Shown piece by piece: positions 9,245 to 17,909 of a stretch of 63,612 nucleotides of DNA. Position 1 is the first letter of the stretch; each line of letters begins with the position of its first letter. Under the pieces are notes generated by a model. The model saw only the letters and a list, made by a program, of their open reading frames with translations, had not been told where the DNA came from and did not search any database. The DNA is from a virus. Position numbers and translations under genes: made by a program. The stretch lies in the IMG/VR virus record IMGVR_UViG_3300037485_001761, positions 1-63,612 of that record. One strand, given 5' to 3'.

Positions 9245-9879
9245 AAGAAACAGGTATACTCGGATATAAGTCCAACATCTTTCGAGGACAGTTCAGGATT
9301 CTCTATCAGCTTTATCAGTTTCTTCCGAGTAACTTTCTTTCCTCCGACATTTGCATCCAATAATTCAATCATACAGGTCAACAACTGCTCTCTGTTTAAT
9401 TCACTGGCTAGACTATCTCCAGTTTCAATCCCTAATATTTCGGCAGCGGACGCGACAACTTTAATCTTCTTTGCTTCGGGCAGAACTTTAGGTTTATACT
9501 TTGTCCCGTACTCGTCAGTGATCATCTTCCCGGTTGGCTTTGAACTGAGCAACTGTCTTTCGCATTCCAGGAAATATTTTCTGACTCGTCTCCCGACCCA
9601 CGTTTTCTCGACCATCGCTAACTCTTTAGCCCTGTTCAAGGTCAAATAAACTTGTGACTTGGCGGTCAGGAATTCCTGACCTGAAGAACAAGAATTCTTT
9701 TGACGTATCTCAAAGTCCTTGTTCTTCTCAAATCCGTATTCTTCAATCCTGACTTTCAGCCAGTCTGTGAACTTCCACCCGGATTCCAAATTTCGATGAA
9801 GCACTGACGCCTTCACAGGAAACTTGGAACCGGTTAATTTTGTTAAAGGGAATTGATTCTGTATCGTTAAACTTGACAT
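9241..9879 (-). CDS. AntA/AntB-type phage antirepressor (copy 2)
   Basis: Paralogue of the gene at 616-1383. The first 120 residues are nearly the same apart from substitutions (MSSL.IQNQFPLTKLTG, then SVLHRNLE, then RRVRKYFLECERQLL), and the linker GKM.T.EYGTKY.P is shared. The C-terminal 90 residues are different (ending VGLISEYTCFF), so this part has been exchanged or has diverged fast, as in many mosaic antirepressors. It has its own promoter (9972-10000) and pseudoknot leader (9900-9961). AGAGGG lies about 8 bases before the ATG. The stop overlaps the convergent nozzle gene. It probably binds a different repressor from copy 1; that is inference. Confidence 0.85.
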   Translation of the reverse strand: MSSLTIQNQFPLTKLTGSKFPVKASVLHRNLESGWKFTDWLKVRIEEYGFEKNKDFEIRQKNSCSSGQEFLTAKSQVYLTLNRAKELAMVEKTWVGRRVRKYFLECERQLLSSKPTGKMITDEYGTKYKPKVLPEAKKIKVVASAAEILGIETGDSLASELNREQLLTCMIELLDANVGGKKVTRKKLIKLIENPELSSKDVGLISEYTCFF

Positions 9880-9899
9880 AAATGGGCCCTCTGTTGTAT

Positions 9900-9961
9900 G
9901 AGCCCTTCAGTAGTGTTACTATAGTTTTGCGTGGGGAAGGGCTCTAATCTGGCCCACGCAA
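9900..9961 (-). promoter_or_regulatory. H-type pseudoknot in antirepressor 5' leader (copy 2)
   Basis: On the minus strand TTGCGTGGG (9961-9953) pairs with CCCACGCAA (9935-9927), extendable to 11 bp with two flanking T-A pairs. GAGCCCTTC (9944-9936) pairs with GAAGGGCTC (9908-9900). The order is interleaved, with an 8-nt first loop, no bases between the stems and an 18-nt last loop. Compared with copy 1, an A-U pair in stem 1 is replaced by G-C and several positions of stem 2 change on both sides while pairing is kept. This supports a real RNA fold. It sits between the promoter and the ribosome binding site. Confidence 0.8.
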
Positions 9962-9971
9962 AACTTCTTGC

Positions 9972-10000
9972 CTTATACTGGCTTTACTAAGCCAAGTCAA
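9972..10000 (-). promoter_or_regulatory. Sigma70-type promoter for antirepressor copy 2
   Basis: On the minus strand there is TTGACT (10000-9995), a 17-bp spacer and TATAAG (9977-9972). This is a close match to the sigma70 consensus. The expected start near 9965 puts the pseudoknot at the extreme 5' end of the mRNA. Confidence 0.8.
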
Positions 10001-10028
10001 TTATCCTCTTTATACGGAGGACGCATCA

Positions 10029-10553
10029 ATGAAATTCGAAGGAATAAGTTACCAACCCACTGGAAATGAACCCGCAGAACTTGCTAAATTTTTACAGCAT
10101 TATGCTCTAGTTAATCGCTTCCTGCTTAGGTTTAATGAGACGGGAATCTCCGTTGCCGAGAACCTTAAGACTTTTAATCGAATTGTTCCTATTGCCCATG
10201 GACTTAAGATGACAATTGCCCATAATCTGGGCTCGGCTCCTCTCTCCTTTCAAGCAAATGGGAGAATAGAGTTCATTCAAATAATCAGCAAGAGTTCTAG
10301 GAACGTTGTGATTAAAGCAAAGCTATTAACCGTCGCCATCCTGGAAACTACCCCCGGAAAACCGCAAGACAGAATCCCGGTTTCAGACGTTACGTTCTTT
10401 AAAGTCGGAGATCAGGTTACCGTAGGCAAACAAGTTCGTACTATTATGGGAATCGATAAAGAGAAACTCCTTCTCGACAACAACGTGATTTACGATTCCA
10501 CAATTCACACCGTCTCCCTCTACTCCGAAAAAGCTGACATTTTCATGATGTGA
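10029..10553 (+). CDS. Virion-associated protein, unknown
   Basis: A 174-residue protein that begins a rightward late operon after the antirepressor interruption. GGAGGA lies 6-7 bases before the ATG. Residues 55-75 (VPIAHGLKMTIAHNLGSAPLSFQANG) resemble the his-asn-leu strand-turn seen in small phage fibre or adaptor modules, where a short loop reports mean wavelengths of beta strands; this is only a resemblance. The second half (about residues 100-165) is a regular alternation of beta strands, with VGDQVTVGKQVRTIMGI reminding of a small barrel. No catalytic or membrane feature is visible. A structural role is inferred from position. Confidence 0.65.
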   Translation: MKFEGISYQPTGNEPAELAKFLQHYALVNRFLLRFNETGISVAENLKTFNRIVPIAHGLKMTIAHNLGSAPLSFQANGRIEFIQIISKSSRNVVIKAKLLTVAILETTPGKPQDRIPVSDVTFFKVGDQVTVGKQVRTIMGIDKEKLLLDNNVIYDSTIHTVSLYSEKADIFMM

Positions 10554-10578
10554 CTTTCGAAGGAACTCGTTGTAAGCT

Positions 10579-10653
10579 ATGACAGAGATGCAATCTTATC
10601 TTCTGCAAGCACATGACGAGGAAATTTCTTATGGGGTTACGAACACCTTCTGA
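10579..10653 (+). CDS. Possible 24-aa ORF in front of internal virion protein
   Basis: This short frame (MTEMQSYLLQAHDEEISYGV, then 4 residues) lies between two virion genes and overlaps the beginning of the next gene in another frame. An AGGA 14 bases upstream is rather far for a ribosome binding site. It may be a small gene, or the original N-terminus of the following protein separated by an indel near 10640. Weakly supported. Confidence 0.25.
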   Translation: MTEMQSYLLQAHDEEISYGVTNTF

Positions 10654-13600
10654 CTGGATGACGAGAAATACTCAATCGCAATTCAAAAAACCGACAACTG
10701 AAACCGGTCTGACACCGAAACAGCAAGATATGGCGGGCAGCATGTACCCGGGGGCGTTCAAGCCCAGTGAACCCGTGCCCCAAGACGAAACAGTCAACGC
10801 CACTGAAATGCGTCAGGAAAAAGCCCAAACGCAAATTCAGAAACCGGAGAAACAAGAAGCCAAGCGCAAAGAGATGGAGCAATCGGGAATCGGCATGGCG
10901 GTGGCCGAGGCTTCCTCCAAAATCGGCATCTTCAAATACAAACTCCAAGAAGAGGTAAACAACTTTCTCACGCAAGGCCCTACGGAAACCGGATTGCAAT
11001 CTTACGTAGGAACCGATGGACTTGTTCACACCGGAACAGTCAACGCCACTGAAATGCGTCAGGAAAAAGCCCAAACGCAAATTCAGAAACCGGAGAAACA
11101 AGAAGCCAAGCGCAAAGAGATGGAGCAATCGGGAATCGACATGGCGGTGGCCGAGGCTTCCCCCAAAATCGGCATCTTCAAATACAAACTCCAAGAAGAG
11201 GTAAACAACTTTCTCACGCAAGGCCCTACGGAAACCGGATTGCAGTCTTACGTAGGAACCGATGGACTTGTTCACACCGGAACAAGTCAAGACGCGCTAA
11301 ATCCCGCGGTCGCTGAAAAGCAAGGCGCTCAACAGGGAATCCTCAACACGATGCGCCCGTTCCTCGAGCAAACCGGAGCCGGTGGATTTAAGGCAAAACA
11401 GTTCAAAGATGTTGCCAGTGGCTTGTTCGCGAATCCCACGGCTGACACGAGTCGGTTGATTCAAATGGTCGACACCCTCGACATGCTCGAGGATCAGGGA
11501 ATGTCCCAAACCACCGAAGCCCAGGCATTACGTGCCCAACTCGAAGAGATGGACACGTTCGGCATTGCTTCCGATTTGCGGAATACCAAGAAAACCTATG
11601 AACAACTTATGGGCGCTGGAAGACAAGATCCTACTAAATGGTATGGAGAAACTGGCAAAGAAGGAAACACGGCGTTAGAGTTAGCGACTCTTTCCTCAAC
11701 CAATATTCAAGATGAACTTGAAAAAGCTATGGTTTCGGCCTCTGGATTGTTCAGCGGTGAAGTGGAAAGCTCGTTGAAGAAAACCTTCGATACGCAATCC
11801 GCACAAGCAGAACGAGCCAGTAAATGGAGTCAGGAAGCCAACACCCAATTATCGAGTGCCTTAGACACGGTATTGAAGGAAGAACGCGGAGAATTTGGCA
11901 CGGCGAAAGACAACCTGTACAAAGTCCTCGACCAAGTCAAAGGCCCCCTTAATGAAATTATGAAGAAATACCCAGAAGCTACTTTTTGGGGCGATATGAT
12001 GCAGGATACTGGCTCCTTCTACGAATTCATTACCACGGCACTCAATGACCCAGAATCCGGGATTGCCGCAGAAGACAGAGCCATGTTGCGAAAATACCTG
12101 GGTGACGCTGCCGGGGAACAAGGGCAATTCTCCATGTGGTTGGACGAATTGTCGTCAACCGGAGGCTTTACCGTTGTTCAAGAAGACGCTAACGGCGTAC
12201 CTAAAGAAACTACTCTCCGACCTGACGGAGCGATGAAGAATCAGATTACTCGATTATTATCCGACCCGAACGTCGATAAACAGTGGGCTTTGGGCCAGGT
12301 AAAAGAGATGATGTACAATGTGAAGATTGACCCTTCAACTACGGTAAGAAGTTTCTTCGGAGACTTGTTAAGTGGAGTGAAGGATTTATCGGATACTAAA
12401 GCCACGCAACAAGAGTTCACCACATCCCTAGAAAAGACGATGGCCGGGTTTCTTGGAACCAAGACAGAAGATATTTTCAAAAGAGGCATGACAGAGTTGC
12501 TTAAGGATTCGGGAATTCCTGGCCTGGATAAAATGACGACCGCAGCGCTAAAGCTAGAATTTGATAAGTTACCCCCTAACGTTAAAGCGGAATTGACCAC
12601 TCAAATACAAAAAGAGCTTCAATCCGTCATGGGGGGACAGGAAATTGCTTACACTAAAGCCATGCAAGCTGGGACAAAAGATGCTAAGGAAGCGGTTGGC
12701 ACTAAATTAAAAGAAGCACAATCTGAATTGTCAAGATTAAATACACTGAAAGCCAAGAACACCAATCTCGTGAATGAGGCATTTGGTAAACTGTGGACAA
12801 ATCTCCAGACACAAAGGACTGCCGTTAACGCGGCTACCCCTAAGCTACGAACAGAAATAGACAATTCTCCTTGGTTTCAGCAAATGATTTCTTATGGATT
12901 AGCGAAGCCCGAAGACGCGGCTTCCATAGCTAACGCCATGTCTATGGAAAAGCTGCTCCCGGTACTTAAACAACTTAACCCGGCTATCGGAGCTGGGTTG
13001 CCTAACTTAGCGTTGTACTTCGATGTAGCCAATGGTGTGGTCGATTTAAAAGGAATTGCTAAATACTACGACGCAGTAGAAAAAGTAGCCGGAGAAATCT
13101 TAGGGAACCCTGGTAAATACTCTGAAACTTTCGCTGATATGTACCGACAAACAGCGGAAGGGAAGCAATTACTAGAACAACAAGTATCTAGGGACAAGCA
13201 AATCAGCGAAGCAATAAACACTCTCGCCGGAACCGTTACGAATTTAAATGCGATGAATTCCACCGTTGACGGGTTTGTCTCTCAACTTGGAAAGAAGTTG
13301 CCTATTGTGATGGATGCGGGACAAGTGGTAAATACTTTACTGGGAGCCGCTCAAGGAGACGCTCTTACCGGTGAAAATCTAGCCCCGACTCTCGAAGGAA
13401 TGGGAGTGGAGCAAGATAAAGATGGAAACTTCTTCCTGAACTTTGGAGGAAAGTATATTCCTATTGACGCAGACACTCTCAACAAAATCGTAGAAGCTAA
13501 GAACGCCAATGTTAAGTCTGCCGTAGCCGAAAGTGACTTGTTAAAAGGTGTGACCACTCAAGGGTTAGGCGCAAGCAATCTCCCTGGGAATATGACGATT

Positions 13601-14377
13601 GCGAAACCTTTAACGCAGCAAGAAGCAGGCAAAGCAGTGCTTAAAGAAGTGTACCGCAAAGACCCTGAAAGATTTAAGCGAGAGATAAAAGAATCACTAC
13701 CAGGGTCGGAAGTTACTTATGATTCCACTTCCAGCACGTACACTGTAAAAACTCCTGCGGGATTAGAAATCGTAATGCCTTCTACCGAAACCTTTATCGA
13801 TAAAGTTTCTGATAGCAAAGGCTTTGGTTCAGATTTAGTGACCCAACTCGGTGGAAGCCCTGACCCTAGCAAAATGTACACTCAAAAAGATATTCAAGAT
13901 TTAACAGCGTCGGGCGCTCAACCGGGAGGAGGATCTAATTTCCTCCGCACTGACTTTATGCGCAACCAGATTCTTGCCCTCAAAGATACTGTAGAGAAAG
14001 CGGTTCCTGGATTAGACGGAAAAGCAAAAGTTAACATCGACAAATCAGGAAATGTTATCATTATTCCCCAAAGCCCAGATGGAGTTATCGACGAAGTGAA
14101 TGGAATCCGCATGACTGTCGACCCCCGTACCAATAAAGTGACAAGGATTGATTACAACGGTCAAGCAGTAGAGCCAACAATAGACCCCAAAACAGGGGAC
14201 ACTGTCTTCAAGCCCGTTAGAGGCGTCACTCCTGTAGAAGTAGCAGCGGATGAAGATTACAACGTGGCAGCGGGAAAAGTAGCACCTTCTGTAGAAGGCA
14301 AGCCAATGACAGAGAAGAGAGTAAAAGAGACAAAGAATGAGAATACCCGAGAAAATAGGTACGCCAAAGATGTTTAG
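10631..14377 (+). CDS. Large internal virion (ejection-type) protein with 82-residue tandem repeat
   Basis: I choose the ATG at 10631 (GAGG 9 bases upstream); the frame could start at 10613, but no Shine-Dalgarno supports it. The product is about 1,249 residues. It is mostly alpha-helical, rich in Gln, Glu, Lys and Ala, with no signal peptide. Near its N-terminus an 82-residue unit (TVNATEMRQEKAQTQIQKPE...) occurs twice in tandem. The middle contains long coiled-coil-like segments; the last 300 residues carry small beta-rich units. Size, composition and neighbourhood (ahead of four more Gln/Ala-rich proteins and a 2,081-aa protein) are those of podovirus core or ejection proteins. I see no transglycosylase motif. 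Confidence 0.65.
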   Translation: MGLRTPSDWMTRNTQSQFKKPTTETGLTPKQQDMAGSMYPGAFKPSEPVPQDETVNATEMRQEKAQTQIQKPEKQEAKRKEMEQSGIGMAVAEASSKIGIFKYKLQEEVNNFLTQGPTETGLQSYVGTDGLVHTGTVNATEMRQEKAQTQIQKPEKQEAKRKEMEQSGIDMAVAEASPKIGIFKYKLQEEVNNFLTQGPTETGLQSYVGTDGLVHTGTSQDALNPAVAEKQGAQQGILNTMRPFLEQTGAGGFKAKQFKDVASGLFANPTADTSRLIQMVDTLDMLEDQGMSQTTEAQALRAQLEEMDTFGIASDLRNTKKTYEQLMGAGRQDPTKWYGETGKEGNTALELATLSSTNIQDELEKAMVSASGLFSGEVESSLKKTFDTQSAQAERASKWSQEANTQLSSALDTVLKEERGEFGTAKDNLYKVLDQVKGPLNEIMKKYPEATFWGDMMQDTGSFYEFITTALNDPESGIAAEDRAMLRKYLGDAAGEQGQFSMWLDELSSTGGFTVVQEDANGVPKETTLRPDGAMKNQITRLLSDPNVDKQWALGQVKEMMYNVKIDPSTTVRSFFGDLLSGVKDLSDTKATQQEFTTSLEKTMAGFLGTKTEDIFKRGMTELLKDSGIPGLDKMTTAALKLEFDKLPPNVKAELTTQIQKELQSVMGGQEIAYTKAMQAGTKDAKEAVGTKLKEAQSELSRLNTLKAKNTNLVNEAFGKLWTNLQTQRTAVNAATPKLRTEIDNSPWFQQMISYGLAKPEDAASIANAMSMEKLLPVLKQLNPAIGAGLPNLALYFDVANGVVDLKGIAKYYDAVEKVAGEILGNPGKYSETFADMYRQTAEGKQLLEQQVSRDKQISEAINTLAGTVTNLNAMNSTVDGFVSQLGKKLPIVMDAGQVVNTLLGAAQGDALTGENLAPTLEGMGVEQDKDGNFFLNFGGKYIPIDADTLNKIVEAKNANVKSAVAESDLLKGVTTQGLGASNLPGNMTIAKPLTQQEAGKAVLKEVYRKDPERFKREIKESLPGSEVTYDSTSSTYTVKTPAGLEIVMPSTETFIDKVSDSKGFGSDLVTQLGGSPDPSKMYTQKDIQDLTASGAQPGGGSNFLRTDFMRNQILALKDTVEKAVPGLDGKAKVNIDKSGNVIIIPQSPDGVIDEVNGIRMTVDPRTNKVTRIDYNGQAVEPTIDPKTGDTVFKPVRGVTPVEVAADEDYNVAAGKVAPSVEGKPMTEKRVKETKNENTRENRYAKDV
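10790..11281 (+). repeat. 246-bp in-frame tandem duplication (2 copies)
   Basis: Copies at 10790-11035 and 11036-11281 differ at only about three positions over 246 bp: Gly/Asp, Ser/Pro and one silent change. The period is exactly 82 codons, so the protein frame is kept. Near identity points to a recent duplication or continuing homogenisation. Confidence 0.95.
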
Positions 14378-14387
14378 GAGATAGCAG

Positions 14388-15143
14388 ATGCCGTCATTTT
14401 CGTCAGAAGTTTACGACTCGACTAAAGAGAAACCAACGGAGGAACAGCTTTCTCCATACACTGACTATCTCCAACGTCGGGCAAAAGCTGCCCAACAATG
14501 GGAAGGGTCGGGTACCGCGCCAACTCCCACTACGTCGATTGCCGATCAATTAGCCGCAGAAAAGGGCTACCGAAGCGGGGAATACGGGCGAAGGGAGAAA
14601 GCCGCAACGCAACAAATGGGCCTCGCCAAAGCCGAGGACACGAGGCAAGGCACTGTCGCTGACCGGGTTAGACAAGCTCTGTACAACCGAGAAAATATCC
14701 AGGACAAGCTGGAAACTCAACAATCCCAATCCCAGCGAACCTTCGGCCAGGGCATGGAGGAGATGCAACAGCAAGCGGGACAGACAATTGCCAAGCAGGA
14801 TTTCTCGGCCTACCAGAACGCTGGAGACAGGTATGACTCTCTCATGGCGGCCTATGACAAGGGCACCGCTGAAATGGGAATGCTTGATGCGGCTAAAGGA
14901 AACGCGCTAAAGATGGCGGATTTAGATGCTTACTTTGCCCGTGTAGGCAATGACATGGACAACGCATTTAAAGATTGGCAAGCCACGGCCCAGTTCGACG
15001 CCACCCAGGCATTGTCTCAACTTAACAGCCAAGCCTCAGGTATCGCCGCCATGATTGACGGAATAATGAAAATCGGCGGGGGCGTTGGATATGAAACCAT
15101 GGAAAGCACCTATTTCGGAGGAACTCCCGTATGGAACGGTTAA
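14388..15143 (+). CDS. Internal virion protein candidate, Gln/Ala-rich
   Basis: A 251-residue protein with GGAGATAGCAG before the ATG. It is almost entirely predicted helix: residues 25-190 are dense in Ala, Gln, Lys and Glu (for example LETQQSQSQRTFGQGMEEMQ). The C-terminal 40 residues become Gly-rich (MKIGGGVGYETMEST). It lies 10 bases after the 1,249-aa protein and its end overlaps the next gene by 13 bases, so the set is one operon. Podoviruses often have two to four such helical core proteins that are ejected with the DNA. The role is inferred from composition and position only. Confidence 0.6.
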   Translation: MPSFSSEVYDSTKEKPTEEQLSPYTDYLQRRAKAAQQWEGSGTAPTPTTSIADQLAAEKGYRSGEYGRREKAATQQMGLAKAEDTRQGTVADRVRQALYNRENIQDKLETQQSQSQRTFGQGMEEMQQQAGQTIAKQDFSAYQNAGDRYDSLMAAYDKGTAEMGMLDAAKGNALKMADLDAYFARVGNDMDNAFKDWQATAQFDATQALSQLNSQASGIAAMIDGIMKIGGGVGYETMESTYFGGTPVWNG

Positions 15144-15517
15144 GGAAAATTCTCAACGCCTTAAACAGCGTTGACTATCTCAACGCTAAAAACGCACAGC
15201 CCGAAGAACAAGTTCCTGACGAAAGCCAGGAAGCCGCCGTCATGGGACAACCGTTGCCGGGAATGGAACAACCTCCTCCACCGGCCCCTGGCTTGCATCC
15301 TCAAGCATTCGACGCCATGGATTCCACCATGAATGCGGATTTAATGCCTGAGTTGCCGTCAATGCAAGCGGAATCGAGCCAAAAACTTTCTCCGTTTAAC
15401 AAGAAACTGAAATACCTTGAGATGATGAATAAGAAGCAGGATATGAACAATCCAGGCTTTAAACCTAAAAAGATTTTAGCCGGTGGAGGATTAGATAATG
15501 GCCCTGGAATTTTCTGA
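15131..15517 (+). CDS. Small Pro/Met-rich virion-associated protein, unknown
   Basis: A 128-residue protein whose ATG overlaps the end of the preceding gene and has CGGAGG upstream. An N-terminal helix (MERLRKILNALNSVDYLNA) is followed by a Pro/Met/Gln-rich stretch (GQPLPGMEQPPPPAPGL). A basic helix (LSPFNKKLKYLEMMNKKQ) and a Gly-rich end follow. It overlaps the next gene by 20 bases. No family recognised; probably a short accessory of the internal core. Confidence 0.6.
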   Translation: MERLRKILNALNSVDYLNAKNAQPEEQVPDESQEAAVMGQPLPGMEQPPPPAPGLHPQAFDAMDSTMNADLMPELPSMQAESSQKLSPFNKKLKYLEMMNKKQDMNNPGFKPKKILAGGGLDNGPGIF

Positions 15518-16349
15518 TTGGGGATTAACTCCCGAGGAAAAAGTGGCTTCGCGCAAGCAGGCATTGGATGCTTATTTCAATGTAGCGCAGCCCATGGAGA
15601 AAGAGCGTCAGGGAATGGAGCGCGGGAAACTCGCTTCGGACGTGTACTCAGCTTCCGCTAAAGCCGCCAAGGAAGGCGACAATGCTGGGATCAGCGACAT
15701 TATGGCGAAGGCTCAACAGCAAGCCTCCGAACTAATTCCGCAACAGCAACAGAAGCAACAGGATTTAGCGTACCAAGGAGCCCAGTACAAAGAAGATATT
15801 CTCGGCTCCAAACAAGAAGCGGCGGTAGGAAACTATGAACGAAATACCGTCGAATACAAGGACAAGATGTCTGATCAACTCGCCAAGCAAGCCTTTGAAA
15901 TGGGCTACCAGGCGAAAGAGCTGGCCCTGAGCCAGAACGGCGCACTTGCTGACCGAGGCTTGCAGCAATTGTACAAAGATTTGCAGGCAGGCCGAGTCAA
16001 TAAAGAAGAGATTAGTGGATTGCAATATCAGCTTGCAACTCGAGCACAGCAAATGAAAGCTGACTTGGACAAAGAGCTAGCCACGCAAAAAGGACAATTG
16101 GAGTTAGAGCTGAAGAGTAAAAATCTCACCGCAGCGAAGGCCCGGATGCAAAAGATAATTGATAAACAAAAAGAAATAGCCAAGGACGCGGCAAAAGCGG
16201 GAGCCCTCGGTGGAATATTAAGTGGAATAGTAGCAATCGGAGGCGGAGTTGCGGCAACCGCGATCACCGGAAATCCGTTCATGTTCTATCCAGGGTACCG
16301 AGCAACCGAGGATCTTACGTCAGGCATTTCAAAAGTAGCGGGAGGATAA
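15498..16349 (+). CDS. Internal virion protein candidate with C-terminal hydrophobic segment
   Basis: A 283-residue protein with GGTGGAGG about 8 bases before the ATG. Residues 20-225 are a long helical, Gln/Ala/Lys-rich region (QQQQKQQDLAYQG). A strongly hydrophobic, Gly-rich segment near residues 233-262 (AGALGGILSGIVAIGGGVAA) could enter a membrane. This helical rod plus hydrophobic tip would suit a protein that helps form a DNA ejection channel in the host envelope; that is inference. It ends one base before the next gene. Confidence 0.6.
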   Translation: MALEFSDWGLTPEEKVASRKQALDAYFNVAQPMEKERQGMERGKLASDVYSASAKAAKEGDNAGISDIMAKAQQQASELIPQQQQKQQDLAYQGAQYKEDILGSKQEAAVGNYERNTVEYKDKMSDQLAKQAFEMGYQAKELALSQNGALADRGLQQLYKDLQAGRVNKEEISGLQYQLATRAQQMKADLDKELATQKGQLELELKSKNLTAAKARMQKIIDKQKEIAKDAAKAGALGGILSGIVAIGGGVAATAITGNPFMFYPGYRATEDLTSGISKVAGG

Positions 16350-16350
16350 A

Positions 16351-17898
16351 ATGGAAGAAGAAAATCAAAACCCAGATGAAGCAAATAATGAATGGTACCA
16401 ACAAATATTAAGCCTGATTGGCTCTACTCCCGCTGAAGCTTCGGCTATGCCTGCTAAAGCAATCAGGGAGACGACAGCTCCGGTAGCTCCGGCACCTGCC
16501 ACTAAGGCCCCGGCCTTTAATCCCAACGATCCCGCCCTGACTGCCATGTTGCAAGGGCTAGGTAAGCCTAAAGCTCAGCCGGGAGCTTTTCCGTTTGCTG
16601 CGACTACTGCTCAACCGAAAGCAGTGAGCCCGTTGCAAGCGGCTGCGGGGAAACTTAAACAAAGCAAAACTCCACAAAAAGCAACTCCAAAAGTGGCAGC
16701 TCCGACCCCCGCGCCAACTACGGGCAACCAGGCGGCCACTTATCCTGTGGCCAATCCTAAGTTCTCGGGGACAAGCACTTCGGGAGAAAGCACCACGACT
16801 AAGACAGAAGACCCCACACAAGTTTTAGGGAAAATAAGTGAACTTAGTGAAGCACAGAAGAATTTACTTTCTACTAAAATTCCTCCTTACAAGGAATTCT
16901 TAACAGACGTTGAGCAGAAACAGAAAGAGAGATTCGGCAACACGGAAAGAGCGTACAACGCCTATCACGGAGAACTGGACAAATCGACAAGGGGGCAGTT
17001 CTGGCAAGACATGATTCACTCTCTAGGACAAATCGTTGCCGGGGGAGCGGCTTATGCTTCCGAGAAACCTGTCATGAATTACTACAAACCCATCAAGATA
17101 TTTGATAAGCAAGCGGTTGACGCGAATGCAAAAGCCAGAATGGAGATGACAACCAATCTCGCGAAACAGAGATTTGATGATGCGGTTCAATCTCTTCAAG
17201 CAAGACGTGACCTGAGTGTTGAGGAGAAATCTATCGCGTATGCCGCGGAAGTGGACAAACTGAAAAACGCGGTCTCGGTACTAAAAACCACAATCCCGAC
17301 TACCCAAGAAGAAACTAAAGGGGCTCAAGGAATAGTGGACATCCCCCGAGATAGAATTGCCGCAGCTAAATCGGGAGGCGGGCCAAAACCTCCTCAATAC
17401 GTCGAGCAGAAAGAACCTACTTATCCTACGGAAGCCGCTAAAACTAACACAGGATACCTGTCCAAAATGTCTCCCTATATGAACAACCCAGTAATGGCGG
17501 GTTCTCCCGAAGATCAAGCCAAGAGCTATGCCAATCCTCGGAGTGTCCGTGGAGCATTCCCCTCGGTAGCCCTAGAGAAACTTTACCTCTATGCCTATAA
17601 CAAGAGCGGAGACAAATCTCCTCAGGCAATAACGAAAGCCGCTAATGAATTACTGACGAGACACTTGGCCCAAGCTCCAGAGGCAAGCACCAAAGAAGCT
17701 TATCTATTAGCGAAGGAAAGAGAAGCGTTGCAAAAAGCTGGAGTAACCGTATTCTGGGCAATTCCTCAAGTCATGATGAGAACAAAGGATGGGGTTTCAG
17801 AGTATGACGCAGCAAACCCTTTGGACGCTAGAAATCCCCACGCCTACATCAACAAGGTGAATGCGGCTAAAACACAGATACAATCTCAAGGAAAATAA
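16351..17898 (+). CDS. Internal virion protein candidate, Ala/Pro-rich N-terminus
   Basis: A 515-residue protein starting after GGAGG. Residues 30-150 are low-complexity Ala/Pro/Thr/Lys (APVAPAPATKAPAFNP), probably disordered. From about residue 155 a helical domain begins (LGKISELSEAQKNLLSTKIP; LAKQRFDDAVQSLQARRDLS). The C-terminal third contains a compact domain with several aromatic residues (LEKLYLYAYNKSGDKSPQAI). There are no catalytic motifs that I recognise. It is embedded between other core-type proteins and 11 bases before the 2,081-aa gene. Confidence 0.6.
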   Translation: MEEENQNPDEANNEWYQQILSLIGSTPAEASAMPAKAIRETTAPVAPAPATKAPAFNPNDPALTAMLQGLGKPKAQPGAFPFAATTAQPKAVSPLQAAAGKLKQSKTPQKATPKVAAPTPAPTTGNQAATYPVANPKFSGTSTSGESTTTKTEDPTQVLGKISELSEAQKNLLSTKIPPYKEFLTDVEQKQKERFGNTERAYNAYHGELDKSTRGQFWQDMIHSLGQIVAGGAAYASEKPVMNYYKPIKIFDKQAVDANAKARMEMTTNLAKQRFDDAVQSLQARRDLSVEEKSIAYAAEVDKLKNAVSVLKTTIPTTQEETKGAQGIVDIPRDRIAAAKSGGGPKPPQYVEQKEPTYPTEAAKTNTGYLSKMSPYMNNPVMAGSPEDQAKSYANPRSVRGAFPSVALEKLYLYAYNKSGDKSPQAITKAANELLTRHLAQAPEASTKEAYLLAKEREALQKAGVTVFWAIPQVMMRTKDGVSEYDAANPLDARNPHAYINKVNAAKTQIQSQGK

Positions 17899-17909
17899 CG
17901 GAGATTAAC

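Noticed and set aside
10637-11290. Minus-strand 217-aa ORF with internal repeats
   Set aside because: It is the shadow of the tandem duplication in the large virion gene; the repeats come from the plus-strand gene.
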